64,000 nucleotides of DNA from Longispora fulva. Its GTDB lineage: Bacteria; Actinomycetota; Actinomycetes; Mycobacteriales; Micromonosporaceae. Position numbers and translations under genes: made by a program. The notes below the pieces were generated by a model, which was not told where the DNA came from, did no database searches, and saw nothing but the letters and a program-made list of their open reading frames with translations. The stretch spans positions 4,836,001-4,900,000 of the forward strand of contig NZ_JADOUF010000001.1 of the NCBI RefSeq assembly GCF_015751905.1. The letters run 5' to 3'. Each line of letters opens with the position of its first letter. The first letter of the stretch is position 1. Positions 1-8,133 of this stretch are shown piece after piece.

Positions 1-835
1 AGGGGCCGGCTGTGCCGGCGAGGCCGGTGGCGGAGGGGTGTTCGGAGTCCGAGGCCGGGGGGCGGAAGTCGCCAGCGTCCTCCCAGCCTTTGTTCCAGGC
101 ATCCCGCGGGTCGCCGGGGGTGTGAGCAGACCCAAAGGCTCCAGGTTGATGCTCAGCAAAACCCTTCGATGGGTACGCACCACCAGCACCGAGGTCGGGT
201 CCACCAGAGACACCAGAGACACCTTCTCCAACTGTCAGCTCGGGTTCTCCAGCATTTCTCCGAACATCCGAGCCGACATGCACAGCATCCGGCATACGTT
301 GCCGCACACCCTCATACTCCCCAGACACCTTGTCGTACGTCTTGAGCGCCGGCCCTTCGATGTCGTGCAAGGCCTGCTCCAGCATGTCCTGGCTGCTGCC
401 GATGAACTTGAGCACAGGATTCTTGAGCAGCTCATTGGACAGCGTGATCTCACAAAATTTGGGCCCCAGGCTGTACTTCCCATTGCGAGCGGCCATCAAC
501 TCACCGAACATCCCATGCGGCACCGGCATCGCATTCTGCGCCTCGGCAAGCTTGGTGGCAGCCTCCTGTAAGGAGGGCACGACCCCCGTGCCTGAATTCA
601 CCTTGTCGATCGCATCGCCGATCTTTTTCGCGATGCCCATCATGTGTGTCTTGTAGGACTCGTATGCCGGCCCGGTCCAGACCTGGGCCAGGTCGGCGAC
701 ATCCCGTTCCAGCGTGGACTTGATATCGCCGGCCCGCTTCAACACCTCCTCCCACCCCAGCGCTGCGCTCTTCACGTCGCCGGGCCGGCCCTGGATCACG
801 ACCTGTTGCACCGCGGTGCTCCAGTCAACCTTCAC
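1..835 (-). CDS. WXG100-like type VII secretion target (C-terminus beyond window)
   Basis: Open for 278 codons from a GTG at 835 to base 1 with no stop, so the C-terminus lies outside. The GTG overlaps the stop of the upstream gene (GTGA), implying coupled translation. The first ~100 residues are helical and carry a W-T-G at about 53-55 between two predicted helices, the hallmark of WXG100/ESX substrates. The part past residue ~190 is rich in Gly, Pro and Ser. The mycosin two genes upstream supports a link to type VII secretion. The protein is much longer than a classic 100-residue EsxA, so it may be a PPE-like or polymorphic-toxin-type substrate whose effector end is not visible here. Confidence 0.75.
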   Translation of the reverse strand, partial: MKVDWSTAVQQVVIQGRPGDVKSAALGWEEVLKRAGDIKSTLERDVADLAQVWTGPAYESYKTHMMGIAKKIGDAIDKVNSGTGVVPSLQEAATKLAEAQNAMPVPHGMFGELMAARNGKYSLGPKFCEITLSNELLKNPVLKFIGSSQDMLEQALHDIEGPALKTYDKVSGEYEGVRQRMPDAVHVGSDVRRNAGEPELTVGEGVSGVSGGPDLGAGGAYPSKGFAEHQPGAFGSAHTPGDPRDAWNKGWEDAGDFRPPASDSEHPSATGLAGTAGP

Positions 836-1470
836 CGGCCCTCCATCGGGTGCTGGGTGGTCGCCTGCTCGGCGAGGATCTTCTGCATCTGCTCAGCAGT
901 CATCCGGTTGCGGTCCTCGACGGACACGTAGTTGCTCATCACCTCTCCCAACGCGTCATACGCGTCATACAGGTCCTCCGCAACTGTCGCGAGCATGCCC
1001 TCGAACCCGGTGTAGAGACCGTCGTGCCGCCCCTTGAGTTCGGCAGCCTTAGGAAAACCACCGAGACTGGTACCAGTGGTCGTCGGCCCGTCGATCAGCT
1101 TTCTGATATCCGCCATACCAGTCTGGAGCTTCCTGGCCACGTCCCCCATGTCCTGCAACCACCGTTGCGCGTCGCCCAGCGAGGCCAGGTCGTATGAAGT
1201 CTTGAGACCCTGTCCTTCCGAGAACGTCAACCCGTCAGGCACGTGGGCTGTCCGCATCCCGTTGTCATCCGCCGAGATATGGACAGACGCGCCCGGCGCC
1301 GCCAGCCACCAGGCGTCGAAGTCACCGTCGATCCGGTTGCCCTGCACCCGTGTGGTGATCACGCTGCCATCGACCAGGGTGATCTCCCACGTGTCGGGGC
1401 CGATCTGGCGCGAGCTGCTCACAAGCGGCGCGATCTGCGGATTGGTGAACGTCAGTTCCTGCTCACCCAT
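832..1470 (-). CDS. Helical ESX-cluster protein of unknown function
   Basis: 212 residues from an ATG at 1470. The N-terminal ~85 residues look beta-rich (alternating Val/Thr/Ile with a W-E-I-T-L stretch). Residues ~95-195 form long amphipathic helices, as in ESX-associated helical hairpins. No signal peptide or membrane segment is seen. It lies 38 bp after the mycosin gene and overlaps the WXG-like gene downstream by 4 bp, so it is probably made in the same transcript and may be a partner or chaperone of that protein. I do not recognise a named family; the secretion role is inferred from position only. Confidence 0.7.
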   Translation of the reverse strand: MGEQELTFTNPQIAPLVSSSRQIGPDTWEITLVDGSVITTRVQGNRIDGDFDAWWLAAPGASVHISADDNGMRTAHVPDGLTFSEGQGLKTSYDLASLGDAQRWLQDMGDVARKLQTGMADIRKLIDGPTTTGTSLGGFPKAAELKGRHDGLYTGFEGMLATVAEDLYDAYDALGEVMSNYVSVEDRNRMTAEQMQKILAEQATTQHPMEGR

Positions 1471-1508
1471 AGGTGAACCCTCCCCATGAAGTTGGATGAC
1501 GTGCTTTG

Positions 1509-2735
1509 TCAGCGCCCGGGCGGATACCCGGGTACGCGTTGGACCGCCCGCCGACGCCGCCGGTTGCTCGCCAGCACCAGCCAGGTGATGCCACCAGCCA
1601 GCACCGCCACGACCACCAGGAGCGGACCCATGATCTTCCAGTCGATGTGCGCCGAAACGAGAGGCTGGCCTGTCGGACCGGCGGACCCCGGACCGGTCGA
1701 ACTACCTTGCTGTGCACCAAGAAGCGGGTTGTCCTTGACCTCAGGCACATCCGCCGTCAGCGCAGCGACCGGATCAATCACTCCGAACCCATAGAGGTCG
1801 TCCCGCCCCGGCTTGCCTGCATCCTTGGCCGTGCGGATAATCCGGTTGATTACGTTAGCCGCGCTGAGTTGCTTAAACTGAGACCGAATGAGCGCAGCTT
1901 CACCAGAAACGAGGGCCGCAGCGTTGCTGCTCCCGTCACCGACGAGATATCCATTCTTCGAACGGTTTGCAGGAGCTGAGGTAATCACTTGGACCCCCGG
2001 AGCTCCGACTGAGACCTCGTGGCCATGGGACGAACCAGCCCATGCCCCTCCGCTTCTATCGACTGCGGCACTCGCAACTACACCAGGAATCGCTGCCGGC
2101 ACACCGACACCCAGGCCATTCGCATCCGTATTACCTGCACCAGCAACGACGACCACATCCTTCGACATCGCATAGGCAACTGATTGCCGAAGGTCTTCTG
2201 CCAGTTCCGACGCAGGAAAGGCGATCGAAATGTTGATCACCCTTGCGCCGTGATCTACAGCCCATCTCACTGCTTGACTTACTTCGCGCTCCTCTGATGC
2301 CTCGCCAAGCGCAATGGGCAGGATCTTGGACTTAGGGGCGATTCCCAGCAATCGATTGTCATTACCTCCCTTTCCGGCGATCAGGCTAGCCATACCTGTT
2401 CCGTGATCTCTGTTGTCGGTCCTGCCATCCGGCGCCGCATCCCCCCCAATCCCCCACCCAGGCAAAACCTGCCCCTGCAAATCCGGATGCCCCGCATCCA
2501 CCCCGGAATCGATCACAGCCACGACCACCCCCTCCCCCTGGCTGATCGCATGCGCCCGCTCCACCTTCAAGAAATCCAAATGCCAGGACAGCCCCCGCAC
2601 CGTATCGGCGTACGCCACCCCCGGCGCAGCGACCAGCACCGCCCCCACGGCAAGAGCCGCCACCCCGACCCGCAGCCTCCGCGACACCCCACCCCTCCGA
2701 GAGTCCCCAGCCCGGTGCGAAAGATTGCTCGTCAT
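1509..2735 (-). CDS. mycP: Mycosin-type membrane-anchored subtilisin (S8 peptidase)
   Basis: A 408-residue subtilase with the features of mycosins, the membrane-tethered proteases of type VII secretion systems. A signal segment (~20-43) ends in Ala-x-Ala. The triad is Asp76 (V-I-D-S-G), His111 (D-H-G-T-G) and Ser270 in G-S-S-N-A-A. A Pro/Gly linker, one membrane helix (~370-390) and a run of five Arg end the protein, placing the protease outside the membrane. The start at 2735 has an AGGGG ribosome site and its ATG overlaps the stop of the 111-residue DivIVA-like gene. The usual Pro after the Ser motif is Ala. No EccB-E core genes are in view. Confidence 0.9.
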   Translation of the reverse strand: MTSNLSHRAGDSRRGGVSRRLRVGVAALAVGAVLVAAPGVAYADTVRGLSWHLDFLKVERAHAISQGEGVVVAVIDSGVDAGHPDLQGQVLPGWGIGGDAAPDGRTDNRDHGTGMASLIAGKGGNDNRLLGIAPKSKILPIALGEASEEREVSQAVRWAVDHGARVINISIAFPASELAEDLRQSVAYAMSKDVVVVAGAGNTDANGLGVGVPAAIPGVVASAAVDRSGGAWAGSSHGHEVSVGAPGVQVITSAPANRSKNGYLVGDGSSNAAALVSGEAALIRSQFKQLSAANVINRIIRTAKDAGKPGRDDLYGFGVIDPVAALTADVPEVKDNPLLGAQQGSSTGPGSAGPTGQPLVSAHIDWKIMGPLLVVVAVLAGGITWLVLASNRRRRRAVQRVPGYPPGR

Positions 2736-3067
2736 GCCAAACCCCTGTCGGACTCGTGCGTGGTCGACTCTGGATCGAGGGAGAGACGCGACAGCCGTTT
2801 CCGGTCCCGCAACGTCGCAACCGCCGGCGGCCACAATCGTTCCGCGGCGGGACCGATGGCCCACACCGGAGGCCTCACCAGGGAGAACAGGTACTCGTTG
2901 ACCTGCGCGATGTCGTACCCGACGTCTCGGGTTCTCAGGCCGAAGCCGTTGCGAAACCGTTCCCAGCCCGCAGCACTGAAGCCGCTGGCCTCGTGCGTGC
3001 TGAGTGTCGCGCCGACGTCCCCCGGGTCGTAACCGTTCGGAACGATGTCGAACCGAGGCCGTGCCAT
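2732..3067 (-). CDS. Small protein with two DivIVA-type motifs
   Basis: 111 residues with two copies of the short motif typical of DivIVA/DivI1A repeats (hydrophobic-x-G-Y-D-x-x-x-V-x-x-x-L): residues ~5-22 (N-G-Y-D-P-G-D-V) and ~45-63 (V-G-Y-D-I-A-Q-V-N-E-Y-L). There is no signal peptide or membrane segment. The stop overlaps the mycosin start (ATGA), so translation is likely coupled. DivIVA motifs normally mark proteins that sense or bind curved membrane and help place the growth machinery; here the link is to the secretion cluster. The Arg/Leu-rich tail after residue 85 matches nothing I know. Confidence 0.65.
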   Translation of the reverse strand: MARPRFDIVPNGYDPGDVGATLSTHEASGFSAAGWERFRNGFGLRTRDVGYDIAQVNEYLFSLVRPPVWAIGPAAERLWPPAVATLRDRKRLSRLSLDPESTTHESDRGLA

Positions 3068-3169
3068 CCCGGATGCCCCCTCCAGCTACCTGTGCACCCC
3101 GTAGTCAAGTCGACACGATAGCGGGCATCCGCCACCCCCGAGACCCCCCCCAGACCGTCCGAATGCGTA

Positions 3170-3394
3170 CTACTGTCCCTCCACCAACCCGGCGAGGTAC
3201 GCGAGCACCTGGCCACAGTGGTACCCCCGGAGCACGATCGTCAGATTCGCGTTCTCCACCTCCTCTCGGGTCAGCCCACGCTCCTCGGCCCGGGCCAGCA
3301 ACACGTCCACCTGCCTGCGGTCGTACCCACGCAGGACCACATCGAACTTCTTCCCCGTCATGGGACACATCATGCCGTAGCCGCGCAAGTACAC
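3170..3394 (-). CDS. Mini-protein built of two DivIVA-type motifs
   Basis: At most 74 residues. Nearly the whole protein is two motif copies: residues ~17-33 (F-D-V-V-L-R-G-Y-D-R-R-Q-V-D-V-L-L) and ~50-68 (L-T-I-V-L-R-G-Y-H-C-G-Q-V). The start is uncertain: GTG at 3394 follows a GGGG run, but ATG at 3370 or 3361 would keep both repeats. It is probably first in the minus-strand run leading to the 111-residue protein and the mycosin, with a 102 bp gap before the next gene. Its 5' end abuts the divergent comB-like gene at 3403. Confidence 0.6.
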   Translation of the reverse strand: MYLRGYGMMCPMTGKKFDVVLRGYDRRQVDVLLARAEERGLTREEVENANLTIVLRGYHCGQVLAYLAGLVEGQ

Positions 3395-3405
3395 TGTGCC
3401 CCGTG
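3390..3405 (+). promoter_or_regulatory. Leaderless promoter of the comB-like gene
   Basis: TACACT at 3390-3395 lies 7 nt before the GTG at 3403, and no Shine-Dalgarno sequence is present. Transcription starting at or next to the GTG is the simplest reading. Confidence 0.5.
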
Positions 3406-4048
3406 AACCGCTTCGTGACCATCGAGGAACTGGACCGGCCGACCGGCGCCGTCGTGGTCGTCGACGTCTTCCGGGCGTTCAGTTTCGCCAGCTGGGCGGT
3501 GCACCTCGGCGCGGCCCGGATCGTGCTGGCCGCGCAAGGAGCACGCCCGGCGGCTACGCGCGACGTATCCGGACGCGGTGAGCTGCACCGACGGCCCCGC
3601 GCTGCCGGACTTCGCGCTGACGAACTCGCCCGGACAGTTGTCCACTGTCGACGTGCGGGGCGCGACGATCATCCAGGCGACAGTGAACGGCACCCGGGGC
3701 ACGGCGGCGGCGCGTACCGCCGACGAGCTCCTGGTGGCGAGTTTTCCCAACGCCCGGGCCACGGCATGGGCCCTCGGCGACCGGCCGGCGACGTTCGTGG
3801 TGACCGGCGGCGAGGAGGACCGGGAGTGCGCGGAGTTCATCGCGGCGCTGCGGGAGGACCCCGACACCGCGCCGGAACCCTATCTCGAGCGCTCCCGCCG
3901 GTCGAGGGCGGCTGTGAGGCTCGCCGAGGGCGTGGCCAGCGGGTACTCGGGAATCAACGCCCTCGACGTCGAGCGCTCACTCGCCCTTGACGTCCTGAAC
4001 CGCCCCCTCGTCGCGACCCCGACCGGGGACCACCTGATCCTGACCTGA
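3403..4048 (+). pseudogene. comB: 2-phosphosulfolactate phosphatase (ComB)-like gene, frameshifted
   Basis: Two overlapping frames together give one ComB-family protein. The first (GTG 3403 to about 3535) encodes the N-terminus with the acidic V-V-V-V-D-V-F-R-A-F-S motif. The second (from about 3536 to TGA 4048) continues with K-E-H-A-R-R-L, then the D-F-A-L-T-N-S-P motif and a C-terminal V-T-G-G-E-E-D. Between I-V-L-A-A and K-E-H the family normally has several more residues, so a short out-of-frame deletion of roughly 10-15 bases is more likely than one miscalled base. If intact, it would hydrolyse phosphosulfolactate or a similar 2-phospho acid. It may be a true pseudogene or a sequencing fault. 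Confidence 0.7.
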
Positions 4049-4061
4049 GGCCGCGCGACCG

Positions 4062-5594
4062 CTAGGACGCCGACGAGCGGATCTCGTGCCCCGCGCTGGT
4101 GATGCACTTGCCGGACCCGAGGTTCCACTTCCAGCCGTGCATCTGGCAGGTCAGCACGCCGTCCTCGACCTTGCCGAACCGGCCGAGGTCTGCCTTGAGG
4201 TGCGGGCACCGGCGCTGCACGGTCCAGCCGTCGAGCTCGATGTCCTCGGCGTCGGGCTTCTGTTCTGCGTACCAGCCCTCGGCGTAGTTGATCCGCTCCT
4301 CGGACAGGCACTTGAAGAACGCGTAGACGAACTCGTTGTACTGGCCGATCCGGGCCGCCGAGAACCGGCAGGACAGGAACAACGAGTTGACCCAGTCGCC
4401 CTCGTCGATGAAGATCAGGTGCTCGACCAGGCGGCGCTCCGTGCGGAACCGGTAGCGGACCTTCTCGTCGGCGGCGACCCGGATCTCCTTGTTCGGGAAG
4501 TCGAAGACGATGCTCTCGACGACCTCCTCGGAGTCGGTGGCCAGCAGGTCGAAGCGCACCGGGCCGCCGATGCCGCCCGCGATGTACTCCGACTCCCCCA
4601 TGATCGGCTCGACCCGGCGCTTCAGCTCGGCGAGCACGTCGATCTCGGGGTGCGACCAGGTGGCCTTCTCCGCCTCCAGCGCTGGCCGCTTGCGCTCGGC
4701 CATCTCCCGCAGGTAGACCGGCTTGTTCTCGAAGAACGCGCGCACGTCCGCGACCGGGTGCTCGACCTTGCCGGTGGCGGCATCAGCGACGGAACCGGGC
4801 AGCAGCAGCACCCCGTTGTCGTAACCGAGGCCCTCGATGTGGTCGAGGAACACCTGCTGGTCGGGGAAGATGTTGCCCTCGTCGCCGTGGATGTCGTTGA
4901 ACTGCCACAGCGCGTCGTCCAGGAAGCACGGCGGGCCGGCGATCGGGATGACGTAGCTCGCGTTCAGGTCGTCGATGTAGCGCACGGTGCGGTCGAACTG
5001 CCGGTCGCGCTTCTGCTTGCCGAAGGCCGTCTTGGCCGCCTGGGGCAGTTCGTACACCATCGGGTACCAGATCGCCCCGCTGAACTGCAGCAGGTGCGCG
5101 TGCACGTGCCCCAGTTCCGCGAAGGTCGACAGGTCCGTGGGGCGGGCGTCGTTCTGGTTGAGCAGCCGCACGCCGTCGTGCTCGACCCAGATGGCGGAGT
5201 CGCCGATCGGGCCGTCCGTCGGGGAGGTCAGCGCCTGGATCATGACCTTCAGGCCGTCGATCTCGTGCACCTCGTCGCTCTTCGTGCGGAAGAACGAGGT
5301 GAACCCGAGTTCGCGCAGCTCGTCCTCCAGCTGCGACGTCGGGTACTCCGGCAGCAGGACCGTCGCCTTCTTACTGATCCGCGACGCCAGGAACTCCGCG
5401 TCGAAGTGGTCGCGGTGCAGGTGGGAGACGTAGAGGAAGTCGGGGTTGCCGAGCCGGTCCCAGTCGAGGTCGACATTGTCCGGGAAGGGGAACCACGACC
5501 CGAAGTAGGCAGGATTTACCCACGGGTCGCACAGGATGCTCCCCGCGCCGGTCTCGATGAACATGCCCGCGTGACCGGTACCGGTGACCCGCAC
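4062..5594 (-). CDS. Metallo-beta-lactamase-fold / Rieske fusion protein
   Basis: 510 residues. The N-terminal half is a metallo-beta-lactamase fold with H-L-H-R-D-H (~60-65), the HxHxDH metal site. The last ~70 residues are a Rieske [2Fe-2S] domain with C-P-H and C-Q-M-H ligand pairs. The GTG at 5594 is preferred because GAGGAGG lies 6 nt upstream; a TTG two codons earlier is less likely. The two domains recall CMP-N-acetylneuraminate hydroxylases, where the Rieske domain comes first; here the order is reversed. An oxygen- or electron-transfer-linked hydrolase is plausible but the substrate is unknown. It is convergent with the comB-like gene, 13 bp apart. Confidence 0.85.
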   Translation of the reverse strand: MRVTGTGHAGMFIETGAGSILCDPWVNPAYFGSWFPFPDNVDLDWDRLGNPDFLYVSHLHRDHFDAEFLASRISKKATVLLPEYPTSQLEDELRELGFTSFFRTKSDEVHEIDGLKVMIQALTSPTDGPIGDSAIWVEHDGVRLLNQNDARPTDLSTFAELGHVHAHLLQFSGAIWYPMVYELPQAAKTAFGKQKRDRQFDRTVRYIDDLNASYVIPIAGPPCFLDDALWQFNDIHGDEGNIFPDQQVFLDHIEGLGYDNGVLLLPGSVADAATGKVEHPVADVRAFFENKPVYLREMAERKRPALEAEKATWSHPEIDVLAELKRRVEPIMGESEYIAGGIGGPVRFDLLATDSEEVVESIVFDFPNKEIRVAADEKVRYRFRTERRLVEHLIFIDEGDWVNSLFLSCRFSAARIGQYNEFVYAFFKCLSEERINYAEGWYAEQKPDAEDIELDGWTVQRRCPHLKADLGRFGKVEDGVLTCQMHGWKWNLGSGKCITSAGHEIRSSAS

Positions 5595-5705
5595 TCTCAA
5601 CCTCCTCAGAAAGACGCGCCCTAGACGCTACCCGAACCCTCCGACGGGCCCCCAACCCGTCATGCCAGACTGATCTCGACGTACACCGTAGGAAGGGACT
5701 CGACA

Positions 5706-5933
5706 GTGGCTGGCAGCTCCGAACCGGTGACCTCGCCGGACCAGCACAAGCCGACCAACATGAAGGTTGCTCGGATCGGCGGCATCGTCACGATCCTGGT
5801 CCTTCTGGTCATGACCATCGGCAACCACGAGGGCAACGTCGAGAACGTCTGGCTGATCGGCCTCGCCGCGCTGCTGGCCGCCACCCTCGTCGGTGACTGG
5901 CTCCTCCGCAAGAACGGCCTCAAATCGAACTAG
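5706..5933 (+). CDS. Small two-helix membrane protein (DUF2631-like)
   Basis: 75 residues from a GTG preceded by AGGAAGGG. A polar N-terminus of ~22 residues is followed by two hydrophobic segments (~24-40 and ~49-65) and a basic tail. Size, layout and location beside a DivIVA-repeat/rlmN block resemble the DUF2631 family of actinobacteria, but I assign this only tentatively. It probably sits in the cytoplasmic membrane. A strong bidirectional terminator follows directly. Confidence 0.7.
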   Translation: MAGSSEPVTSPDQHKPTNMKVARIGGIVTILVLLVMTIGNHEGNVENVWLIGLAALLAATLVGDWLLRKNGLKSN

Positions 5934-5938
5934 CTCGA

Positions 5939-5982
5939 CCAACGAAAAGAGCCCCGCAGCGATGCGGGGCTCTTTTCGTTGG
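5939..5982. terminator. Bidirectional terminator
   Basis: A perfect 20 bp stem closed by a GCGA tetraloop: arms 5939-5958 and 5963-5982. The arms carry A-runs on the left and T-runs on the right, so a U-tract forms in both directions. It separates the convergent small membrane gene and the DivIVA-repeat gene. Confidence 0.9.
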
Positions 5983-5984
5983 AT

Positions 5985-6908
5985 CTACTTGCGGAGCAGG
6001 GCCCGGATCTCCTTGAGCGCCGAGTCGACGTCCGCCTCGAAGTACCCGCCCTGAACCAGGCTGAACTGGCTCGGGTCGAGCTCCCCGTCGGCGACGGCCG
6101 CACCGGAGCGCCCCGTCATGTACGCCAGGACCGCGTCGAACAGCCGGTCCACCTGCGCCGGGTCGTACCCGCTGCCGAAGCGGCGCGGCTGGAACGTGCG
6201 TCGCAGCGCGTCCACCTTGCCGACCTCGTCGGGAGTGAAGGCGCCGGTCACGGCACCCATCTCGCCGGTCATGTCCATCCGACCGTGCCGGCCGGCCGCA
6301 TCGTAGCCGCCACTGTTGAAGCTCGTGGGGTCCGGACGCGGATACTCCCCCGACCGGCTCTGCGGCGGGGCCGCCACCGGGGGCAGGGGCGGCGGGACGA
6401 CGCTCGGGAAGTTCTGCGTCGGGTAGTCCTCGCGGACCGGCGGCGGGGCGAACCCGCGGTCGTCGCGCACCGGAGGCTGCTGCGAGGTGCGGTCGTCGAA
6501 CTGGGGCGGCATCCCGGGCTGCGGCGGCATCGGCGGGCGCTCGTCGAACGGCGCCTGGGGCCGCTCGTCGAAGGCCTGCACGGGCGGCGGGCCCTGGGGC
6601 TGCACGCGCGGCGGGACCTGCTGAGGCGCGAGCCGCTGCTCCACCCGCTGGTACAGGCCGCCACGCTCCTCGAGCTCGGTCAGCTGGCGCTCCACCCGGT
6701 CGAGGTGCAGGTCCACCTGCCACTCGTCGTAGCCGCCGAACCGGACCCGGAAGACCACGTCGTGGACCTCCTGCGCGGTCACGGGCGTGCCCGGAGCGTC
6801 ACCACCCAGCGTCGCCTCCACGCGGTCGAGGAAGATGTCCACCTCGTCGACCTTGTAGCCACGGCGCAGCGCCCGACGTCGGAACCGCTGACCACCTGAA
6901 CTCGTCAC
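5985..6908 (-). CDS. DivIVA-repeat (DivI1A) protein
   Basis: 307 residues with four DivIVA-type motifs: ~9-34 ([13 protein letters not shown]), ~47-76 ([10 protein letters not shown]), ~237-263 (S-G-Y-D-P-A-Q-V-D) and ~281-306 ([10 protein letters not shown]). A Pro-rich disordered linker (~85-230) separates the pairs. Actinobacterial DivIVA-repeat proteins are thought to act at poles or septa; no partner can be named here. The GTG start overlaps the stop of rlmN (GTGA), so it is the last gene of the pyrH-frr-cdsA-rlmN run. It shares its motif type with the two mini-proteins at 2732-3394. Confidence 0.85.
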   Translation of the reverse strand: MTSSGGQRFRRRALRRGYKVDEVDIFLDRVEATLGGDAPGTPVTAQEVHDVVFRVRFGGYDEWQVDLHLDRVERQLTELEERGGLYQRVEQRLAPQQVPPRVQPQGPPPVQAFDERPQAPFDERPPMPPQPGMPPQFDDRTSQQPPVRDDRGFAPPPVREDYPTQNFPSVVPPPLPPVAAPPQSRSGEYPRPDPTSFNSGGYDAAGRHGRMDMTGEMGAVTGAFTPDEVGKVDALRRTFQPRRFGSGYDPAQVDRLFDAVLAYMTGRSGAAVADGELDPSQFSLVQGGYFEADVDSALKEIRALLRK

Positions 6909-8068
6909 TCATCCACCTCCGCAGCAGCGAGCTGCCCACATGCCCCGTCGATCTCCCGACCCCGCGTGTCCCGAACTGTAGTCGGCACTCCCGCGGCACG
7001 CAGTCGTCGGACGAACTCCCGCTCCACCGGCTTGGGGCTCGCATCCCACTTGCTGCCGGGTGTGGGGTTGAGCGGGATGAGGTTCACGTGTGCCAACCGA
7101 CCAGATAGTAGGCGTCCGAGCAGGTCGGCGCGCCACGGCTGATCGTTCATATCTCTGATCATCGCGTACTCGATGGAGACCCTACGTCCGGTCTTCGACG
7201 CATAGTGCCACGCCGCGTCAAGGACTTCGGAGACCTTCCACCGGGTGTTCACCGGGACCAGCTCGTCGCGCAGCTCGTCGTCCGGGGCGTGCAGGGACAG
7301 CGCCAACGTGACCGACAGACCCTCGTCGGCCAGTTTGCGCATCGCGGGCACCAGGCCCACGGTCGAGACTGTCACGTGCCGCTGGGACAGGCCCAGGCCC
7401 TCCGGGGCAGGATCGGTGATCCGTCGGACCGCCTCGATGACCCGGTTGTAGTTCGCCATCGGCTCGCCCATGCCCATGAACACGACGTTCGACAGCCGGG
7501 TCGGCATGCCCGCGAGCTGGCCACTGGCCGCGATCCGGGCGGCGTCGACGACCTGGTCGACGATCTCGCCGGTCGACAGGTTCCGGGTCAGGCCCGCCTG
7601 GCCGGTCGCGCAGAATGGACAAGCCATGCCACAGCCGGCCTGTGACGAAATACACACCGTGGCCCGACCGAACCTGGCCGGTTGATCCGAGTCATCCGAT
7701 TCGTCAGATCCCGACGGGTACCCCATCAGGACGCTCTCCACGAGCGAGCCGTCGTGCAGCTTCCACAGCGTCTTCTGGGTCAGCCCGTCGTCCGTCGCGA
7801 GCCTGCGGGCCGGGGTGAGCAGCTGGGGCAGCAGCTCTGCCGCCAGCTTCTCGCGCAGCCCGGCGGGCAGGTCCGTCATCGCCGCCGGGTCGCCCTCTAA
7901 GCGCCCGAAGTAGTGCGTCGAGAGCTGGGTGGCCCGGAACGGCTTCTCCCCCAGCTCCGCGACGGCGGCCCGACGCCCGGCCAGGTCGAGGTCGGCCAGG
8001 TGCCGGGGCGGCATGGAACGGCCGGCGCGGCGCGGCGGCGACATGTTGAGTACAGGCAGGGTCGTCAT
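6905..8068 (-). CDS. rlmN: Dual-specificity RNA methyltransferase RlmN
   Basis: 387 residues. This radical-SAM enzyme methylates C2 of A2503 in 23S rRNA and A37 of some tRNAs. The CxxxCxxC cluster motif is at Cys146, Cys150 and Cys153 (C-G-M-A-C-P-F-C). The family-typical G-M-G-E-P and the C-terminal P-T-T-V-R-D-T-R-G segment are present, the latter just before the conserved Cys in D-G-A-C-G-Q. A 65 bp gap separates it from cdsA upstream; the downstream DivIVA-repeat gene overlaps by 4 bp. Length is normal. Confidence 0.96.
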   Translation of the reverse strand: MTTLPVLNMSPPRRAGRSMPPRHLADLDLAGRRAAVAELGEKPFRATQLSTHYFGRLEGDPAAMTDLPAGLREKLAAELLPQLLTPARRLATDDGLTQKTLWKLHDGSLVESVLMGYPSGSDESDDSDQPARFGRATVCISSQAGCGMACPFCATGQAGLTRNLSTGEIVDQVVDAARIAASGQLAGMPTRLSNVVFMGMGEPMANYNRVIEAVRRITDPAPEGLGLSQRHVTVSTVGLVPAMRKLADEGLSVTLALSLHAPDDELRDELVPVNTRWKVSEVLDAAWHYASKTGRRVSIEYAMIRDMNDQPWRADLLGRLLSGRLAHVNLIPLNPTPGSKWDASPKPVEREFVRRLRAAGVPTTVRDTRGREIDGACGQLAAAEVDE

Positions 8069-8133
8069 GACTCAGCCAGTGTCCCACGCCGACCCCCGAA
8101 CAACCGACCCCAGGGAGGTGAACGCGAGCCACT

